From Fragum whitleyi (Eukaryota > Mollusca > Bivalvia > Cardiida > Cardiidae), in NCBI GenBank assembly GCA_948146395.1, contig OX411552.1, forward strand, positions 12,632,957 to 12,696,956: 64,000 nt of DNA. Reading direction: 5' to 3'. Within the stretch, counting starts at the first letter, position 1. The number at the start of each line of letters is the position of its first letter. Below are positions 47,224 through 57,995 of the stretch, in pieces. Below the pieces are notes generated by a model. The model was not told the DNA's origin. It searched no databases and was given only the letters and a program-made list of their open reading frames with translations. A program made the position numbers and the translations under genes.

Positions 47224-47833
47224 TGTAATGAGACCGTTGTACTGAGGGAGGTAATCAATGTGCGACTTTTGATTTATCTTGGAAGAGTTATTTTTCTTAG
47301 ATAGTAATGTCGCGGTTTGTCTTGTCACATGTTTTCGCCGCATTTGTAAACAAAGAATTCTCGCTTCTGAAGCCTGTTGAGGCCATAAATGTAGGTTCAT
47401 ATGATGTCATTACTTGCATATTTGACGCCTCTTATGTATCTAATGGAAGCAATGACGCTTTGTAGAATTTTTACGTGTTAAACGTCGCACTTGATTCGCC
47501 CCCCTAAGTTTTCGCTCCACATCTGTTTCGACCCTTTAGTTACGTACCCAGCCAGTTTCTCTCTAAATGCGTTGTAAAGTCGCTTTCTCGTGATAATTTG
47601 AAATTATAGATAGATTCTTCTTTCATACATGCAAGATACTAGGTGTCGTGTTGAATTTAAGTTTGAGAAAACGGTACGACCTAAGCTTTTGCCGCAGTTT
47701 CCATTATCTATTTTTGGATAAGATCATCCTGCTATTGCTGATGTTAGGCCTTTACTTTAATATTTTTTGTATATTTTTGTTGTAGTTTCCACGATTAAAC
47801 TCCACGGACTAAATTGGACTTCGTCTTGGTACA
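47224..47833 (+). repeat. 5' LTR of BEL/Pao element
   Basis: 610 bp, TG...CA ends, same length and sequence as the 3' copy. Promoter and poly(A) positions inside it could not be assigned. Confidence 0.93.
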
Positions 47834-47834
47834 G

Positions 47835-47848
47835 TGGAAAATTTGACC
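47835..47848 (+). promoter_or_regulatory. Candidate primer binding site
   Basis: TGGAAAATTTGACC starts 1 nt after the 5' LTR and begins with TGG, as expected for pairing to a tRNA CCA end. The tRNA was not identified. Confidence 0.3.
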
Positions 47849-47884
47849 TAACTGCTTCACCTCGTCCTGTAAATCTGATCTGTG

Positions 47885-50800
47885 ATGGCGGACTCGGAGA
47901 AACGTCAACGAACAATGACAGAAAAGGGAGAAGAGCAGTACGAAGGTACAGTCGCCCACATGTCTGCGAGGATAGAGAAGCGACGGGTACAGCTGAATGA
48001 GATCGCATCATATGTTCGAGGCATAACTACCATAGACAAATTAAAGGACATACACAAACAATTGCTACTCGTTCTTGGAGAGTACAGACTTCTAATTGAA
48101 GATTTCGTAGGGTACCTAGTGAACCAAAGAACAGAAAAAAGTGTTCAAAAAGTAGATGAAGTTGAGAGCCTCCATTCAACTTTTGAAACAGTCATAAACA
48201 GTGTGTTGATTGAAATTGAACTCAAAATGGACAACATTGAATCAAAGAGTGAACATTTATATGAACACAATTCGTCTCCTACAGAAGACAATGTTGCAAT
48301 TCAGTTGTCAAAGTTTTTGGTGAGAAAAGACTTAATGCTCTCGAGACTCATGAAATTCGATGATAAGCCTGAAAATTATCAAATGTGGAAAACTTCATTC
48401 AAAAGTGTGGTCGAAGAAGTTGGTGTCGATAGTCGGGAAGAGTTAGACTTGCTTGTAAAATGGCTTGGCAAGGACTCTGTGCGTCATGCCATTAATATAA
48501 GAGCCTCAAGCTCGCCTGATCCAAAAGCGAGCCTCTGTCGATTATGGGAAAGACTCGATGAACGTTATGGCTCGGTCGAAATGTTGGATGCAGCTCTGCG
48601 TAAGAAACTAGAGAGATTCCCAAAGCTCTCACCCAAGGACACATACCAGCTATATGAATTAGCAGATTTGGTGGAAGAAATTGCTAGTCACATGGAGAAT
48701 CCCCAATATAAAGACTTAATGACATATTACAATACATCCATAGGTATTGTGCCTGTGGTCAATAAGTTGCCAGTCTATTTACAAGAGCGTTGGACCGTGA
48801 AAGCCTTTGAGTACAAAAAGAAAGAGCATGTTCTGTATCCACCCTTTAAATATCTATCTCAGTTCATCAGAGAAATGAGCCTTATGAAGAATGACCCGGG
48901 ATTTGTCTACACAGACAAGGTGAACAAGCCAGCAGCATCAACAAGTGTACAAAATTCGAAACCCGTGTCGACATTGAAAACCAGTATTGACAATCCAAGT
49001 GAACGTACTTGTTTCTACCATAATACTACTGGTCACACATTAAATGAATGCCGAACATTTAAATCAAAGCCAATTACTGTGCGTAAGAAACTGTTAAGAG
49101 ACAAAGGGGTGTGCTATAAGTGCTGTGAATCGTTGACCCACAGAGCCAATGAGTGTCCCACTAGTATGGTGTGTGCTTCCTGTGGGGGGAATCATGCATC
49201 TGCTGTCCACGTGACAAACTATGGCGGGGAGCCATCCCGAAATGAAACAAATAGGAACTTGTCGGCCGACAGCGCGAAAACCAATGACATTATCAAATCT
49301 CAATGTACTAGAGTCTGTGGATCCGACTTATTGACAGGAAAATCATGTGCTAAGGTAGTACTAGTGACTGTATATCCTAAAGCTAGCCCAAATCGAAGCA
49401 GAAAGATGTATGCTTTGGTGGATGACCAAAGCAACCGTACGCTTGCCCGTCCAGAGTTCTTTGACCTTTTTGAAGAAAAGTATCAAACGGCGCCATACTC
49501 GTTGTCATCATGCGCAGGTGTGGCAGATTGTATTGGGAGACGAACAATACCGGATGAGTTTGTTATCTCGGATATAGATGGTTCGGGAACCATGGAGTTG
49601 CCGTCCATAACAGAGTGTTCCAAAATTCCGGACCTTCATGATGAAATACCAACGCCCAGAGCAGCTCGAGCTTACCAACATCTTCAAGATATTGCTGACT
49701 TTATCCCTGAAGCTAATAGAAACATTCCGGTGCTTTTGCTTATTGGAAGGGATCTGCCAGAGGCGCATCATGTCTTGGCGCAAAGAATTGGAGGACGCGG
49801 ACAACCCTTTGCGCAGAAATTATCTCTTGGGTGGGTTCTAATTGGTGAAACATGCTTGGGAAAAGTGCATCAGCCTACCAATGAAGTGAACGTCTTCAAG
49901 ACACATGTGCGTCATGATGGAAGACCCTCAATTTTTCCGTTGTGTGAAAATCAATTTTTGTTAAAGGAGCGCGTTAACACAACAGAAAGACTTGGTGAAA
50001 ATGTTTTTGTGCGAACTGTCGATGACGATAAGATTTCCCTTTCTCAAGAAGACAGAGACTTCTTAAACATAATGAACAATCAGTTTGTGAAAACAGATAG
50101 TGGTCATTGGTCATCACCTTTGCCGTTTCGCCATGAGATAATTGATTTACCAAATAACAGAGAAGCCGCATTAAAAAGAGCCCACTCACTTTCAAGAAGC
50201 TTGGCCAAAAATGCAGTGAAACAAAAACACTTTATAGACTTTATGAGTAAATTGCTTGAAAACGGCCATGCTGAGATTGCCCCACCTCTCCAACCAAATG
50301 ATCCCTGTTGGTACTTACCTATCTTTGGAGTATATCAAGAGAAGAAGCCCGATCAAGTGAGAGTTGTCTTTGACTCTTCAGCCCAGTTCCAAGGAAAATC
50401 GTTGAATACGGTGTTGTTGCAGGGGCCCGATTTGACCAATAATATGTTAGGAGTGCTGTTGAGGTTCCGAAAAGATAGGGTCGCTGTAATGGCAGATATA
50501 CAGCAAATGTTCTTTCAGTTTAAGGTGCACGAAAAAGATCGAAATTACCTAAGGTTCTTGTGGTTTGAAGATAACGATCCAAAGAAACAACTGATTGAAT
50601 ACAGAATGTGTGTTCACGTTTTTGGGAACTCGCCTTCCCCAGCGATAGCAACTTTTGGTCTCAGAAAATGTGTAAGCTATGAAAATGTTGAAAGTGCTGT
50701 TAAAGACTTTGTCAATAGAGATTTTTATGTCGACGACGGGTTGGCTTCTTTTTCAAATGCAGAGACTGCCGTGCATGTAGTAAAGAGCACTCAACAGACA

Positions 50801-53335
50801 CTATTAGAAAATGGAGGCTTAAGGCTTCACAAAATCGCCTCAAATGACAAAAACGTACTTCGAGCCTTCAATACAGAAGATCTTGCAAAGGATCTTAAAA
50901 ATCTTGCCATAGATGACCATAATCTGCCTTCTCAGAGAAGTCTTGGACTGTGTTGGAATCTTCAGAATGATTCTTTCTCCTTTAGCGTATCTCGAGACAA
51001 TAAAGCATTAACACGTAGAGGTATCCTTTCAACCGTAAACTCTCTATTTGACCCATTAGGGATTATTGCACCAGTAGTCATTCAAGGCAAACTCATAATG
51101 CGTGATATCTTTGAAGAAACTCTAGACTGGGATCGTCCACTCAGTGAAAGCATCGCCACAGAATGGCAAAATTGGCGAAACTCATTAAATGATTTGGTAG
51201 ATGTTTCCATTCCACGGCCATATGTCCCGATCTCTTGCGATGGACAGAAACTTGGAATATACATTTTCACTGATGCCTCAGAAAAAGCCATATCGGCTGT
51301 GGCCTACATGAGAACAGTTGGCCCGGACGGGGATATTAATGTTGGATTCGTGATGGGAAAGTCTAAGGTAGCTCCAAAAACGGGCCATACAATACCTAGA
51401 TTAGAATTGTGTGCTGCAGTTATGGGGGTAGAAATCGCGGAGATTATTTCGGATCAGTTAGGATTGTGTATGGATCAAATGAACTTCTTCTCAGATAGTC
51501 GCGTCGTGTTGGGATATTTGAACAATCGCACAAGAAGATTTTATGTATACGTGCAAAACCGAATCTCAAGAATACTGAAAAGTACAAATCGCAATCAGTG
51601 GCATTATGTGCCAACACATGATAATCCCGCGGATCAAGGAACGCGCCCAGTACTAGCTTCGAAACTGCAAGAAAGTAAGTGGATAAATGGCCCAGAATGT
51701 TTGAAAACTGAAATGCTCTTAGATGAGCCCGAGTATGAGCTTGTATCTCCAGAAGAGGATAAGGAAATTCGTCCACAGATTAAGAACTTGAAAGTATCCA
51801 CAACAGAAGGGGCATCACGGCACATAAGTTTTGAGAATATCAGCACTTGGAGAGGTTTGATAAGAGTTGTGTCCCTTTTAAAGAGAAAAATTCGCACTTT
51901 CAAGCAAAGAAAAAGTCCCGAAAAGACACAAATACCCCACAATATCATCAAAATGGATTCAGAAATGTTTCTAATTGCCGAAAGTCAGAATACCTCCTTT
52001 AAAGAGGAGATAAGCGCGTTGAGAGAAAATCGGACAATTTCTAAGAAAAGTTGCATAAAGAATCTTCAGCCATGGTTGGACAAACAAGGTCTTCTGCGTG
52101 TGGGTGGCCGCTTGAAACACGCAAAAGATTTGCCATTAGATGTGAAATGTCCCGTCATTTTACACAGACGGCATTTCATCACTGAACTAATAGTAACTCA
52201 TTACCATGAGAAAGTGTATCATCAAGGGTGCCATTTAACCGAGGGTGCAATTAGATCCGCAGGTTATTGGGTCGTGGGATGCAAGCGTTTGGTTCGATCT
52301 ATTATAAGCAAATGTGTCAAATGCAGAAAATTACGCGGCAAAGCCCTATGTCAATTGATGGCAGATCTTCCCGAAGATCGTTTGACTCCGGGACCGCCTT
52401 TCACATTTGTGGGTACGGACGTATTCGGACCATGGAATGTTGTGACGCGTCGTACGCGAGGTAGTGTGTCAAATAATAAACGATGGTGTGTGCTATATAC
52501 GTGTCTAACCTCAAGAGCTATACATTTGGATCTTATCGAAGAGCTCAGCACATCTTCATTTATCAATGCAACTCGTAGATTTATTGCTCTCCGAGGCCCT
52601 GTCAAGGTCTTTCGCTCAGATCGGGGGACAAATTTCATTGGAGCATCAAAGGACCTTCAAGCAAATATCATTAATGTAGAGGACGGACCAATGAAAGGGT
52701 TCTTAAATGAAAACAATATCACATGGCAGTTCAACTCTCCTTACTCTTCTCATATGGGAGGAGTTTGGGAACGACTCATAGGAGTGGTGCGTAGGATTCT
52801 GGATTCCATGCTAAAGGAACATATGGGTAACCTTTCCCACGAAGTGTTGTCGACATTCATGTCGGAAGTCTCGTTAATAGTGAATTCTTGGCCATTAGTG
52901 TCGGTCTCAGGTGATACCGATAATCCTCTTGTGTTGAGCCCGATAATGCTCCTCACTCAAAAGCAACCTGTGAAATGTGAATACAAATGTGATATAGGTG
53001 TGAAAGAAATGTATAGGTCTCATTGGAAAAGAGTGCAGTGTCTTTCCGATATATTTTGGAAGAGGTGGAAACAGGAATTCCTATCGTCTTTACAGCAGCG
53101 TAGGAAATGGTCAGACAGAAAACGTGATATTGGCGTGGGTGACATCGTACTTCTAGTTGAAGAGGACTCGCCTCGTATTTCGTGGCCTATGGGCATCGTG
53201 ACAGATCTCTACCCTAGCGCTGATGGACACATTCGAAAAGTCGCTGTCAAAATCAACCGTCAAGGGGAAGATGGACCTAAAATTTACACCAGACCAATAA
53301 CTAAACTAGTCATGCTAATTGAATGTGATGTTTAA
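47885..53335 (+). CDS. BEL/Pao Gag-Pol polyprotein
   Basis: 1816 codons from the first ATG (the frame also opens at a GTG just before it). Approximate residues: Gag-like DUF1759 region 145-300 (KLMKFDDKPENYQMW); zinc knuckles 376-442 (CFYHNTTGH; CYKC; CASCGGNH); aspartic protease near 510 (ALVDDQSN, rather than the usual D-S/T-G); RT 825-960 with MADIQQMFFQ and the catalytic YVDD at 948-951; RNase H 1127-1250 (FTDAS, LELC, SDSR, NPADQ); integrase zinc motif 1439-1485 and D, D, E residues near 1511, 1578 and 1628; C-terminal DUF5641-like 1712-1808. No internal stop or frameshift. Gag and Pol in one frame are normal in this group. Confidence 0.93.
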   Translation: MADSEKRQRTMTEKGEEQYEGTVAHMSARIEKRRVQLNEIASYVRGITTIDKLKDIHKQLLLVLGEYRLLIEDFVGYLVNQRTEKSVQKVDEVESLHSTFETVINSVLIEIELKMDNIESKSEHLYEHNSSPTEDNVAIQLSKFLVRKDLMLSRLMKFDDKPENYQMWKTSFKSVVEEVGVDSREELDLLVKWLGKDSVRHAINIRASSSPDPKASLCRLWERLDERYGSVEMLDAALRKKLERFPKLSPKDTYQLYELADLVEEIASHMENPQYKDLMTYYNTSIGIVPVVNKLPVYLQERWTVKAFEYKKKEHVLYPPFKYLSQFIREMSLMKNDPGFVYTDKVNKPAASTSVQNSKPVSTLKTSIDNPSERTCFYHNTTGHTLNECRTFKSKPITVRKKLLRDKGVCYKCCESLTHRANECPTSMVCASCGGNHASAVHVTNYGGEPSRNETNRNLSADSAKTNDIIKSQCTRVCGSDLLTGKSCAKVVLVTVYPKASPNRSRKMYALVDDQSNRTLARPEFFDLFEEKYQTAPYSLSSCAGVADCIGRRTIPDEFVISDIDGSGTMELPSITECSKIPDLHDEIPTPRAARAYQHLQDIADFIPEANRNIPVLLLIGRDLPEAHHVLAQRIGGRGQPFAQKLSLGWVLIGETCLGKVHQPTNEVNVFKTHVRHDGRPSIFPLCENQFLLKERVNTTERLGENVFVRTVDDDKISLSQEDRDFLNIMNNQFVKTDSGHWSSPLPFRHEIIDLPNNREAALKRAHSLSRSLAKNAVKQKHFIDFMSKLLENGHAEIAPPLQPNDPCWYLPIFGVYQEKKPDQVRVVFDSSAQFQGKSLNTVLLQGPDLTNNMLGVLLRFRKDRVAVMADIQQMFFQFKVHEKDRNYLRFLWFEDNDPKKQLIEYRMCVHVFGNSPSPAIATFGLRKCVSYENVESAVKDFVNRDFYVDDGLASFSNAETAVHVVKSTQQTLLENGGLRLHKIASNDKNVLRAFNTEDLAKDLKNLAIDDHNLPSQRSLGLCWNLQNDSFSFSVSRDNKALTRRGILSTVNSLFDPLGIIAPVVIQGKLIMRDIFEETLDWDRPLSESIATEWQNWRNSLNDLVDVSIPRPYVPISCDGQKLGIYIFTDASEKAISAVAYMRTVGPDGDINVGFVMGKSKVAPKTGHTIPRLELCAAVMGVEIAEIISDQLGLCMDQMNFFSDSRVVLGYLNNRTRRFYVYVQNRISRILKSTNRNQWHYVPTHDNPADQGTRPVLASKLQESKWINGPECLKTEMLLDEPEYELVSPEEDKEIRPQIKNLKVSTTEGASRHISFENISTWRGLIRVVSLLKRKIRTFKQRKSPEKTQIPHNIIKMDSEMFLIAESQNTSFKEEISALRENRTISKKSCIKNLQPWLDKQGLLRVGGRLKHAKDLPLDVKCPVILHRRHFITELIVTHYHEKVYHQGCHLTEGAIRSAGYWVVGCKRLVRSIISKCVKCRKLRGKALCQLMADLPEDRLTPGPPFTFVGTDVFGPWNVVTRRTRGSVSNNKRWCVLYTCLTSRAIHLDLIEELSTSSFINATRRFIALRGPVKVFRSDRGTNFIGASKDLQANIINVEDGPMKGFLNENNITWQFNSPYSSHMGGVWERLIGVVRRILDSMLKEHMGNLSHEVLSTFMSEVSLIVNSWPLVSVSGDTDNPLVLSPIMLLTQKQPVKCEYKCDIGVKEMYRSHWKRVQCLSDIFWKRWKQEFLSSLQQRRKWSDRKRDIGVGDIVLLVEEDSPRISWPMGIVTDLYPSADGHIRKVAVKINRQGEDGPKIYTRPITKLVMLIECDV

Positions 53336-53846
53336 ACTGTATGTTGAGCATTGTATCTGCCAAAGCAAATGCTAATTCTCTACACACAGAGTAAAATCAG
53401 TCAGTATTGATAAAGAAATGTACATGTATATGTATATATTGATTGGTGCACCAGCTGCCATGAGAAATATACATGTATATATACATTTATATATTGATAG
53501 GTGCACCAGCTGCATGATGCAAATAAGTGTAGTTTGAAACTGTGTAAGACTAATTTTAATCAAGAGCAATTGTTCATACAAATTATTGTTTTTATGAACT
53601 AGATTTAGTTGAAAAGAAAAGTAAAGATTTCCAATTTTGCCTTTTAGAGAAAACATTGGGGCATATTGCATTACAAAGCTTGTTGAATTGACATAAAGAT
53701 TTTTTTTATTTGCGAAAGTACAAGTCAGTCAATAATACTGTTGTATATACGGCATTGAACTATCGCTCTTATTTGTACTATTAGTTAGACAGACGATGTA
53801 TCTAAGACATAGATAAGTTGTTTATATAGTGGTATTTTGTAATACC
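53336..53846 (+). other. BEL/Pao 3' non-coding region
   Basis: About 510 bp between the stop and the polypurine tract. A block with TTGATWGGTGCACCAGCTGC is present twice (about 53438 and 53494). No further frame such as env is seen. Confidence 0.7.
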
Positions 53847-53856
53847 AGACGGGGAG
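53847..53856 (+). promoter_or_regulatory. Polypurine tract
   Basis: AGACGGGGAG directly abuts the 3' LTR, the expected place for plus-strand priming. Confidence 0.55.
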
Positions 53857-54466
53857 TGTAATGAGACCGTTGTACTGAGGGAGGTAATCAATGTGCGACT
53901 TTTGATTTATCTTGGAAGAGTTATTTTTCTTAGATAGTAATGTCGCGGTTTGTCTTGTCACATGTTTTCGCCGCATTTGTAAACAAAGAATTCTCGCTTC
54001 TGAAGCCTGTTGAGGCCATAAATGTAGGTTCATATGATGTCATTACTTGCATATTTGACGCCTCTTATGTATCTAATGGAAGCAATGACGCTTTGTAGAA
54101 TTTTTACGTGTTAAACGTCGCACTTGATTCGCCCCCCTAAGTTTTCGCTCCACATCTGTTTCGACCCTTTAGTTACGTACCCAGCCAGTTTCTCTCTAAA
54201 TGCGTTGTAAAGTCGCTTTCTCGTGATAATTTGAAATTATAGATAGATTCTTCTTTCATACATGCAAGATACTAGGTGTCGTGTTGAATTTAAGTTTGAG
54301 AAAACGGTACGACCTAAGCTTTTGCCGCAGTTTCCATTATCTATTTTTGGATAAGATCATCCTGCTATTGCTGATGTTAGGCCTTTACTTTAATATTTTT
54401 TGTATATTTTTGTTGTAGTTTCCACGATTAAACTCCACGGACTAAATTGGACTTCGTCTTGGTACA
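53857..54466 (+). repeat. 3' LTR of BEL/Pao element
   Basis: 610 bp, offset from the 5' LTR by exactly 6633 bp throughout, and followed by the AGTGA duplication. Confidence 0.93.
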
Positions 54467-54556
54467 AGTGATGTAACAAACCCTTATCTTGAACTTAGGT
54501 CACTATTCCAAAATGGTCCCTTTATCACATGACAAGTCTAGTATTGTATAAATTAA

Positions 54557-54808
54557 CCCTTGTCATGCTGAACCCGGAATATTCTTGTATAAAAAGGTGG
54601 TATAGACAAAGATCAGTCTGCACATATGTGCAGTCCGATCTTTGCCTACATCACTTATTTATCCCCTTTAAGACAGAATTGTTTACAAAATTGAATGTCA
54701 AATTGAATGTCAAAATAAGGTTTCTCCGATACTCTTGGATTCTCGTACTTCCAGTGCATTGATAAATTACAGCAATCTTGGGAAGGTTTTTAATCAGCAT
54801 GACAAGGG
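54557..54808. mobile_element. TTAA-flanked MITE, copy 3
   Basis: 252 bp, TTAA on both sides (54553-54556 and 54809-54812), tips CCCTTGTCATGCTGAA and TCAGCATGACAAGGG, internal palindrome around GCACATATGTGC. It lies 90 bp from the BEL/Pao element. Confidence 0.75.
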
Positions 54809-54812
54809 TTAA

Positions 54813-55307
54813 GCATTGTACATCAAATAAATGTTTTTCTGTGCATAAGTGTTTACGTGACTATTTAATAAGTCCTAGTTGCAATTATCCTTTTAAAAGC
54901 AAAAGTCAGAAAGTGAAAACTGTAACCATCATTCTCCTCTTACATGAAATCTGGTATAACAAGTCCAATTTGTTTGCAATAAATTGCAATTGAATGCTTA
55001 AGAAAGAATTATCAAAACTGTTCACAAATCCAAATTTAAACTGTCCACCAAAGGGCAAAGTACCTAAGCTTGGTTGTATGCGTTTTGCATAACTCGAGAA
55101 CAGATAACCAGTCCAGACAGGAAAGTGAAATACAAGGACATATTTATATGCCCTTTCTTAATTTCAAGGTAAGGCAAATGAAGACGGCAAAAAGTAACAA
55201 TGTATTACAAACTAGATTCTTGAAATACTGGCCAATTGTCCACATGATTAGTATCAATCGTTGATACAACCCTTGTCACACATTATATAGGTACTAGCTA
55301 ATATATT
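54813..55307. other. Intergenic, no gene recognised
   Basis: AT-rich; no supported feature. Confidence 0.4.
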
Positions 55308-55383
55308 GATGGCTCAGCATGAAACAGTTGTAACTGCCTATAAACATATAGGCAGTTACAACTTTCAAGCTGAGCCATCGATA
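55308..55383. repeat. GCTCAGC palindrome, best copy
   Basis: GATGGCTCAGCATGAAACAG then TTGTAACTGCCTATA faces TATAGGCAGTTACAA then GCTGAGCCATC. It is nearly perfect over about 76 bp. Confidence 0.65.
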
Positions 55384-55782
55384 TAAGCTACATGACCCAC
55401 TTACATCATATCAAAGCTTTTCATAAAACACTCAGTAACAAAATTACATCAAAAATAATATATAACAGGTGCACGATTCTTCTTTCACTTGTCAGCATTC
55501 ATATGCTCATTTGTTTTATACCATCCTTAACAAAGATATTACTGTTTGAGTCACATAGAAAAAATAAAGCATGCTGAAGTTATCAGTTTAATTCATAAGT
55601 TTCAAAGGCTTAATTAATAACCAAAATTTACAAGCTAATGAATAACTCAATTTTCATATTCAATTTTACAATCAAATAATGTTTAACTGTAATGATTTCT
55701 GTTTAAAAATCCATCTTATATCTAGACCAATCAGTATCAGACAGTTAAATGAAAATCTATGATACCCTTACAAAAATATTTA

Positions 55783-56027
55783 CATATGAGCCTGCAAATG
55801 ACATTTCCAACAATTCCACACCTGAACTGTGTACAAACATTGTGGGTAGTATTGACGACACAATGCAAAAATAATATATGCTGACTCCATGAAGATGGAT
55901 TTAGACCTGATATATCAATATAGCACAAAGTGAAGATTCTGGTCAGACTGTGAGGCTGCACAGGCTGGCCTGAAGCTTTGCTTTGCACACATGTGATGTT
56001 GGAAATGTCATGCACAGGCTCACATAT
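55783..56027. mobile_element. GAGCCT-type inverted-repeat MITE, copy 3
   Basis: ATATGAGCCTGCAAATGACA and TTCCAACA at the left, TGTTGGAAATGTCATGCACA and GGCTCACATAT at the right. The inner GGTCAGACTGTG and CACAGGCTGGCC arms recall the other copies. Confidence 0.65.
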
Positions 56028-57538
56028 CCTGCAATTTTCAGAAAAAAATCTGTCTGTGCTATATTGAAGATTACCAAGTGAGAAACAAGAAGAATATTCA
56101 TCCTTTCATATTTTTCCAAAGTTTTAGATTGCACAGAAATGAAATAGATTGACTATAAAAAGTGTGTGTTATTTAAAAAGAAACCACCATATGTGGTATA
56201 AAATATTGTGGGAAAATAAGAATTTGCTTGCAACAAGCAAGTTCTTATTTTTCTACAATATTTTCTCAATTATAAATTCAAAGGGCTTTTTAAACTACTA
56301 TGGAAATATAAAGAAAAGCTTCATGATATCTTGTTTCAAAGAAATAACTTTGCACAAAGATATATACAACATTAATATCAATTAGGATTTGGTCAAAGAC
56401 AAATTTCATCCGAGGTCCCTATGATAACCATACCTGTACTAACACTATCTATATATATTCATATAATACATTGTGTACAAACCATAAATACAAGCTTTTG
56501 ATTATTTATACACTTTATACATGGCATGCAATTCAACCAGAGTTGATACATTTTACACTTAAGATGTTCAACCCTAATGAAAAATTTGAACAACTTTTCT
56601 TTTCTCAGATAATTTCTATTCCCTTTCTATTTTCCCTATCGAAAACTAGACTAGACTAGACTGTTGCAAAGAGGAGTAATACCACCCTTCAAGTGCTCTT
56701 CAATAATGAATAGCCATTTTATCAAAGGGCCATAATTCTGCCAAAAGTCAACGGATTGGAACCAAAATATCACTTGCACGTCTCTGCTTGATACTGATCA
56801 CATCTTTAAAGTTTCGACGAAATCCACCCATTAGTTGCTTAGAAGTTGAGAAGTGGACACAAAAAGCTACAGGCGGACACACTGACAGACTAGCAACAAG
56901 GATATTTACATACTTGACTGAACTGAAGTTGTAGTAAGCAGTTACTCCATTTTTTAATATTTCTCATCTTTCCTTTTATCCACACAATCCTATAAATGTT
57001 GTGGAAAATGAAGAAATTGTTTTAAATGGGCAATTACCGTCCGTAATTTCTGTTGAGCCGTAGAAATTCAAGAATCCATCAAAGGGAATGTAATCTTCAA
57101 AGTCTTTTAATGTGGAAAAGTCTATAATCTTATTACAATGAAATAAAATGTAGGGGCTAAATAGAAAACCCTTGAATTTGACTTTTTTTTACACTTCATC
57201 CTCCTGCACTTGTACCATACATTCATGAAAATCAGGCAGTTCAGACCAAGATTAACACCTACATTTGTTAACTGAGATCTACACATCCCACAAAGACGCA
57301 ACAGTAAGCTGATTGTTTCACAGCTCAAAGGCTATACTGGTTAGTTCATTCCTTTCTCGAAATAAGGTTTCGAAAACTTTGAAAGAAATGATACCAGTAA
57401 ATGTACACATTTATTTCAAGGCAAAAAAGTGAAATGGCTTATACAAGCAAAATCTACTTTTCATACCATTCATTTCTTTTTATGGCACTGTTTTATTCAA
57501 ATTAACTACAGATTAAATTTCTCTCTAGACATTATTAA
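56028..57538. other. Intergenic 3' of the RhoGEF gene
   Basis: It contains a hairpin at 56204-56259 (ATAAGAATTTGCTTG and inverse), a HINE-like fragment at about 56660-56930 (AAAGGGCCATAATTCTGCC, GGCGGACACACTGACAGAC) and a candidate poly(A) signal at 57492. No gene was recognised. Confidence 0.45.
57492..57497 (-). promoter_or_regulatory. Candidate poly(A) signal of RhoGEF gene
   Basis: Minus-strand AATAAA about 290 nt past the stop, just beyond the MITE at 57539-57779. It is a sequence match only. Confidence 0.3.
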
Positions 57539-57779
57539 CCCTTCTCTTGCTGTAATTAGAGATTTACGAGACGATGTAGACTAAGATCAGCCTGCACAGA
57601 TGTGCAGTCTGATCTTAGTCTACACTAACAGCTTTCTTATTCATTATTGTTAAGAAAGCTTGAGCCATACTATTTGAAACCATCTAAACAACTGGCAAAT
57701 TCATTTGAAACAAAATTTGAATTCAGCAAGTAAACGTTTAAATTTGGCCACATTGTAATTATTTTCATCTAGTAATGGG
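57539..57779. mobile_element. TTAA-flanked MITE, copy 4, in the RhoGEF 3' UTR
   Basis: TTAA at 57535-57538 and 57780-57783. Left tip CCCTTCTCTTGCTG; the internal palindrome TGTAGACTAAGATCAG faces CTGATCTTAGTCTACA around GCACAGATGTGC. The right flank ends 3 bases from the RhoGEF stop codon. Confidence 0.7.
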
Positions 57780-57786
57780 TTAACCA

Positions 57787-57995
57787 TCACACATCAGTCA
57801 CTTCCTCTGTATGTGTTGGCATGTTCATTATTTTGGGTTTCAAACACTCCCTGTCCGTCAATGAATGGCGTTGTACACTCTGAGCCTGTCCGTAGTCCGT
57901 GTATCGAATTGGTGACTGGGTCCGCCCCGTTTCCAGATCGTATTTCTGAGTGTCGTTATCCTGCCCACTCACTATGCTGGTTCCTATACCACTCT
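57787..57995 (-). CDS. RhoGEF last exon (C-terminus)
   Basis: Acceptor TTTACAG; encodes ESGIGTSIVSGQDNDTQ and on to EEVTDV and a TGA at 57787-57789. The final Thr-Asp-Val fits a class I PDZ ligand (S/T-X-hydrophobic). Confidence 0.78.

Larger units (their letters stand above)
47224..54466 (+). mobile_element. Complete BEL/Pao LTR retrotransposon
   Basis: 7243 bp, bounded by 610-bp direct repeats that begin TGTAATGAG and end TGGTACA, with AGTGA duplicated at 47219-47223 and 54467-54471. I compared the two LTRs base by base and saw no difference. One frame encodes Gag and Pol in the BEL/Pao order (protease, RT, RNase H, integrase), and there is no envelope frame. Identical LTRs plus an intact frame indicate a very recent insertion. 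The orientation matches the zinc-finger gene upstream. It is intergenic, so no host exon is broken. Confidence 0.95.

Noticed and set aside
47882..47884. GTG start for the BEL/Pao polyprotein
   Set aside because: The next codon is ATG (47885), the expected start in a eukaryote.
53336..53856. Possible env gene downstream of Pol
   Set aside because: No frame of adequate length, signal peptide or membrane segment lies between the stop and the 3' LTR.
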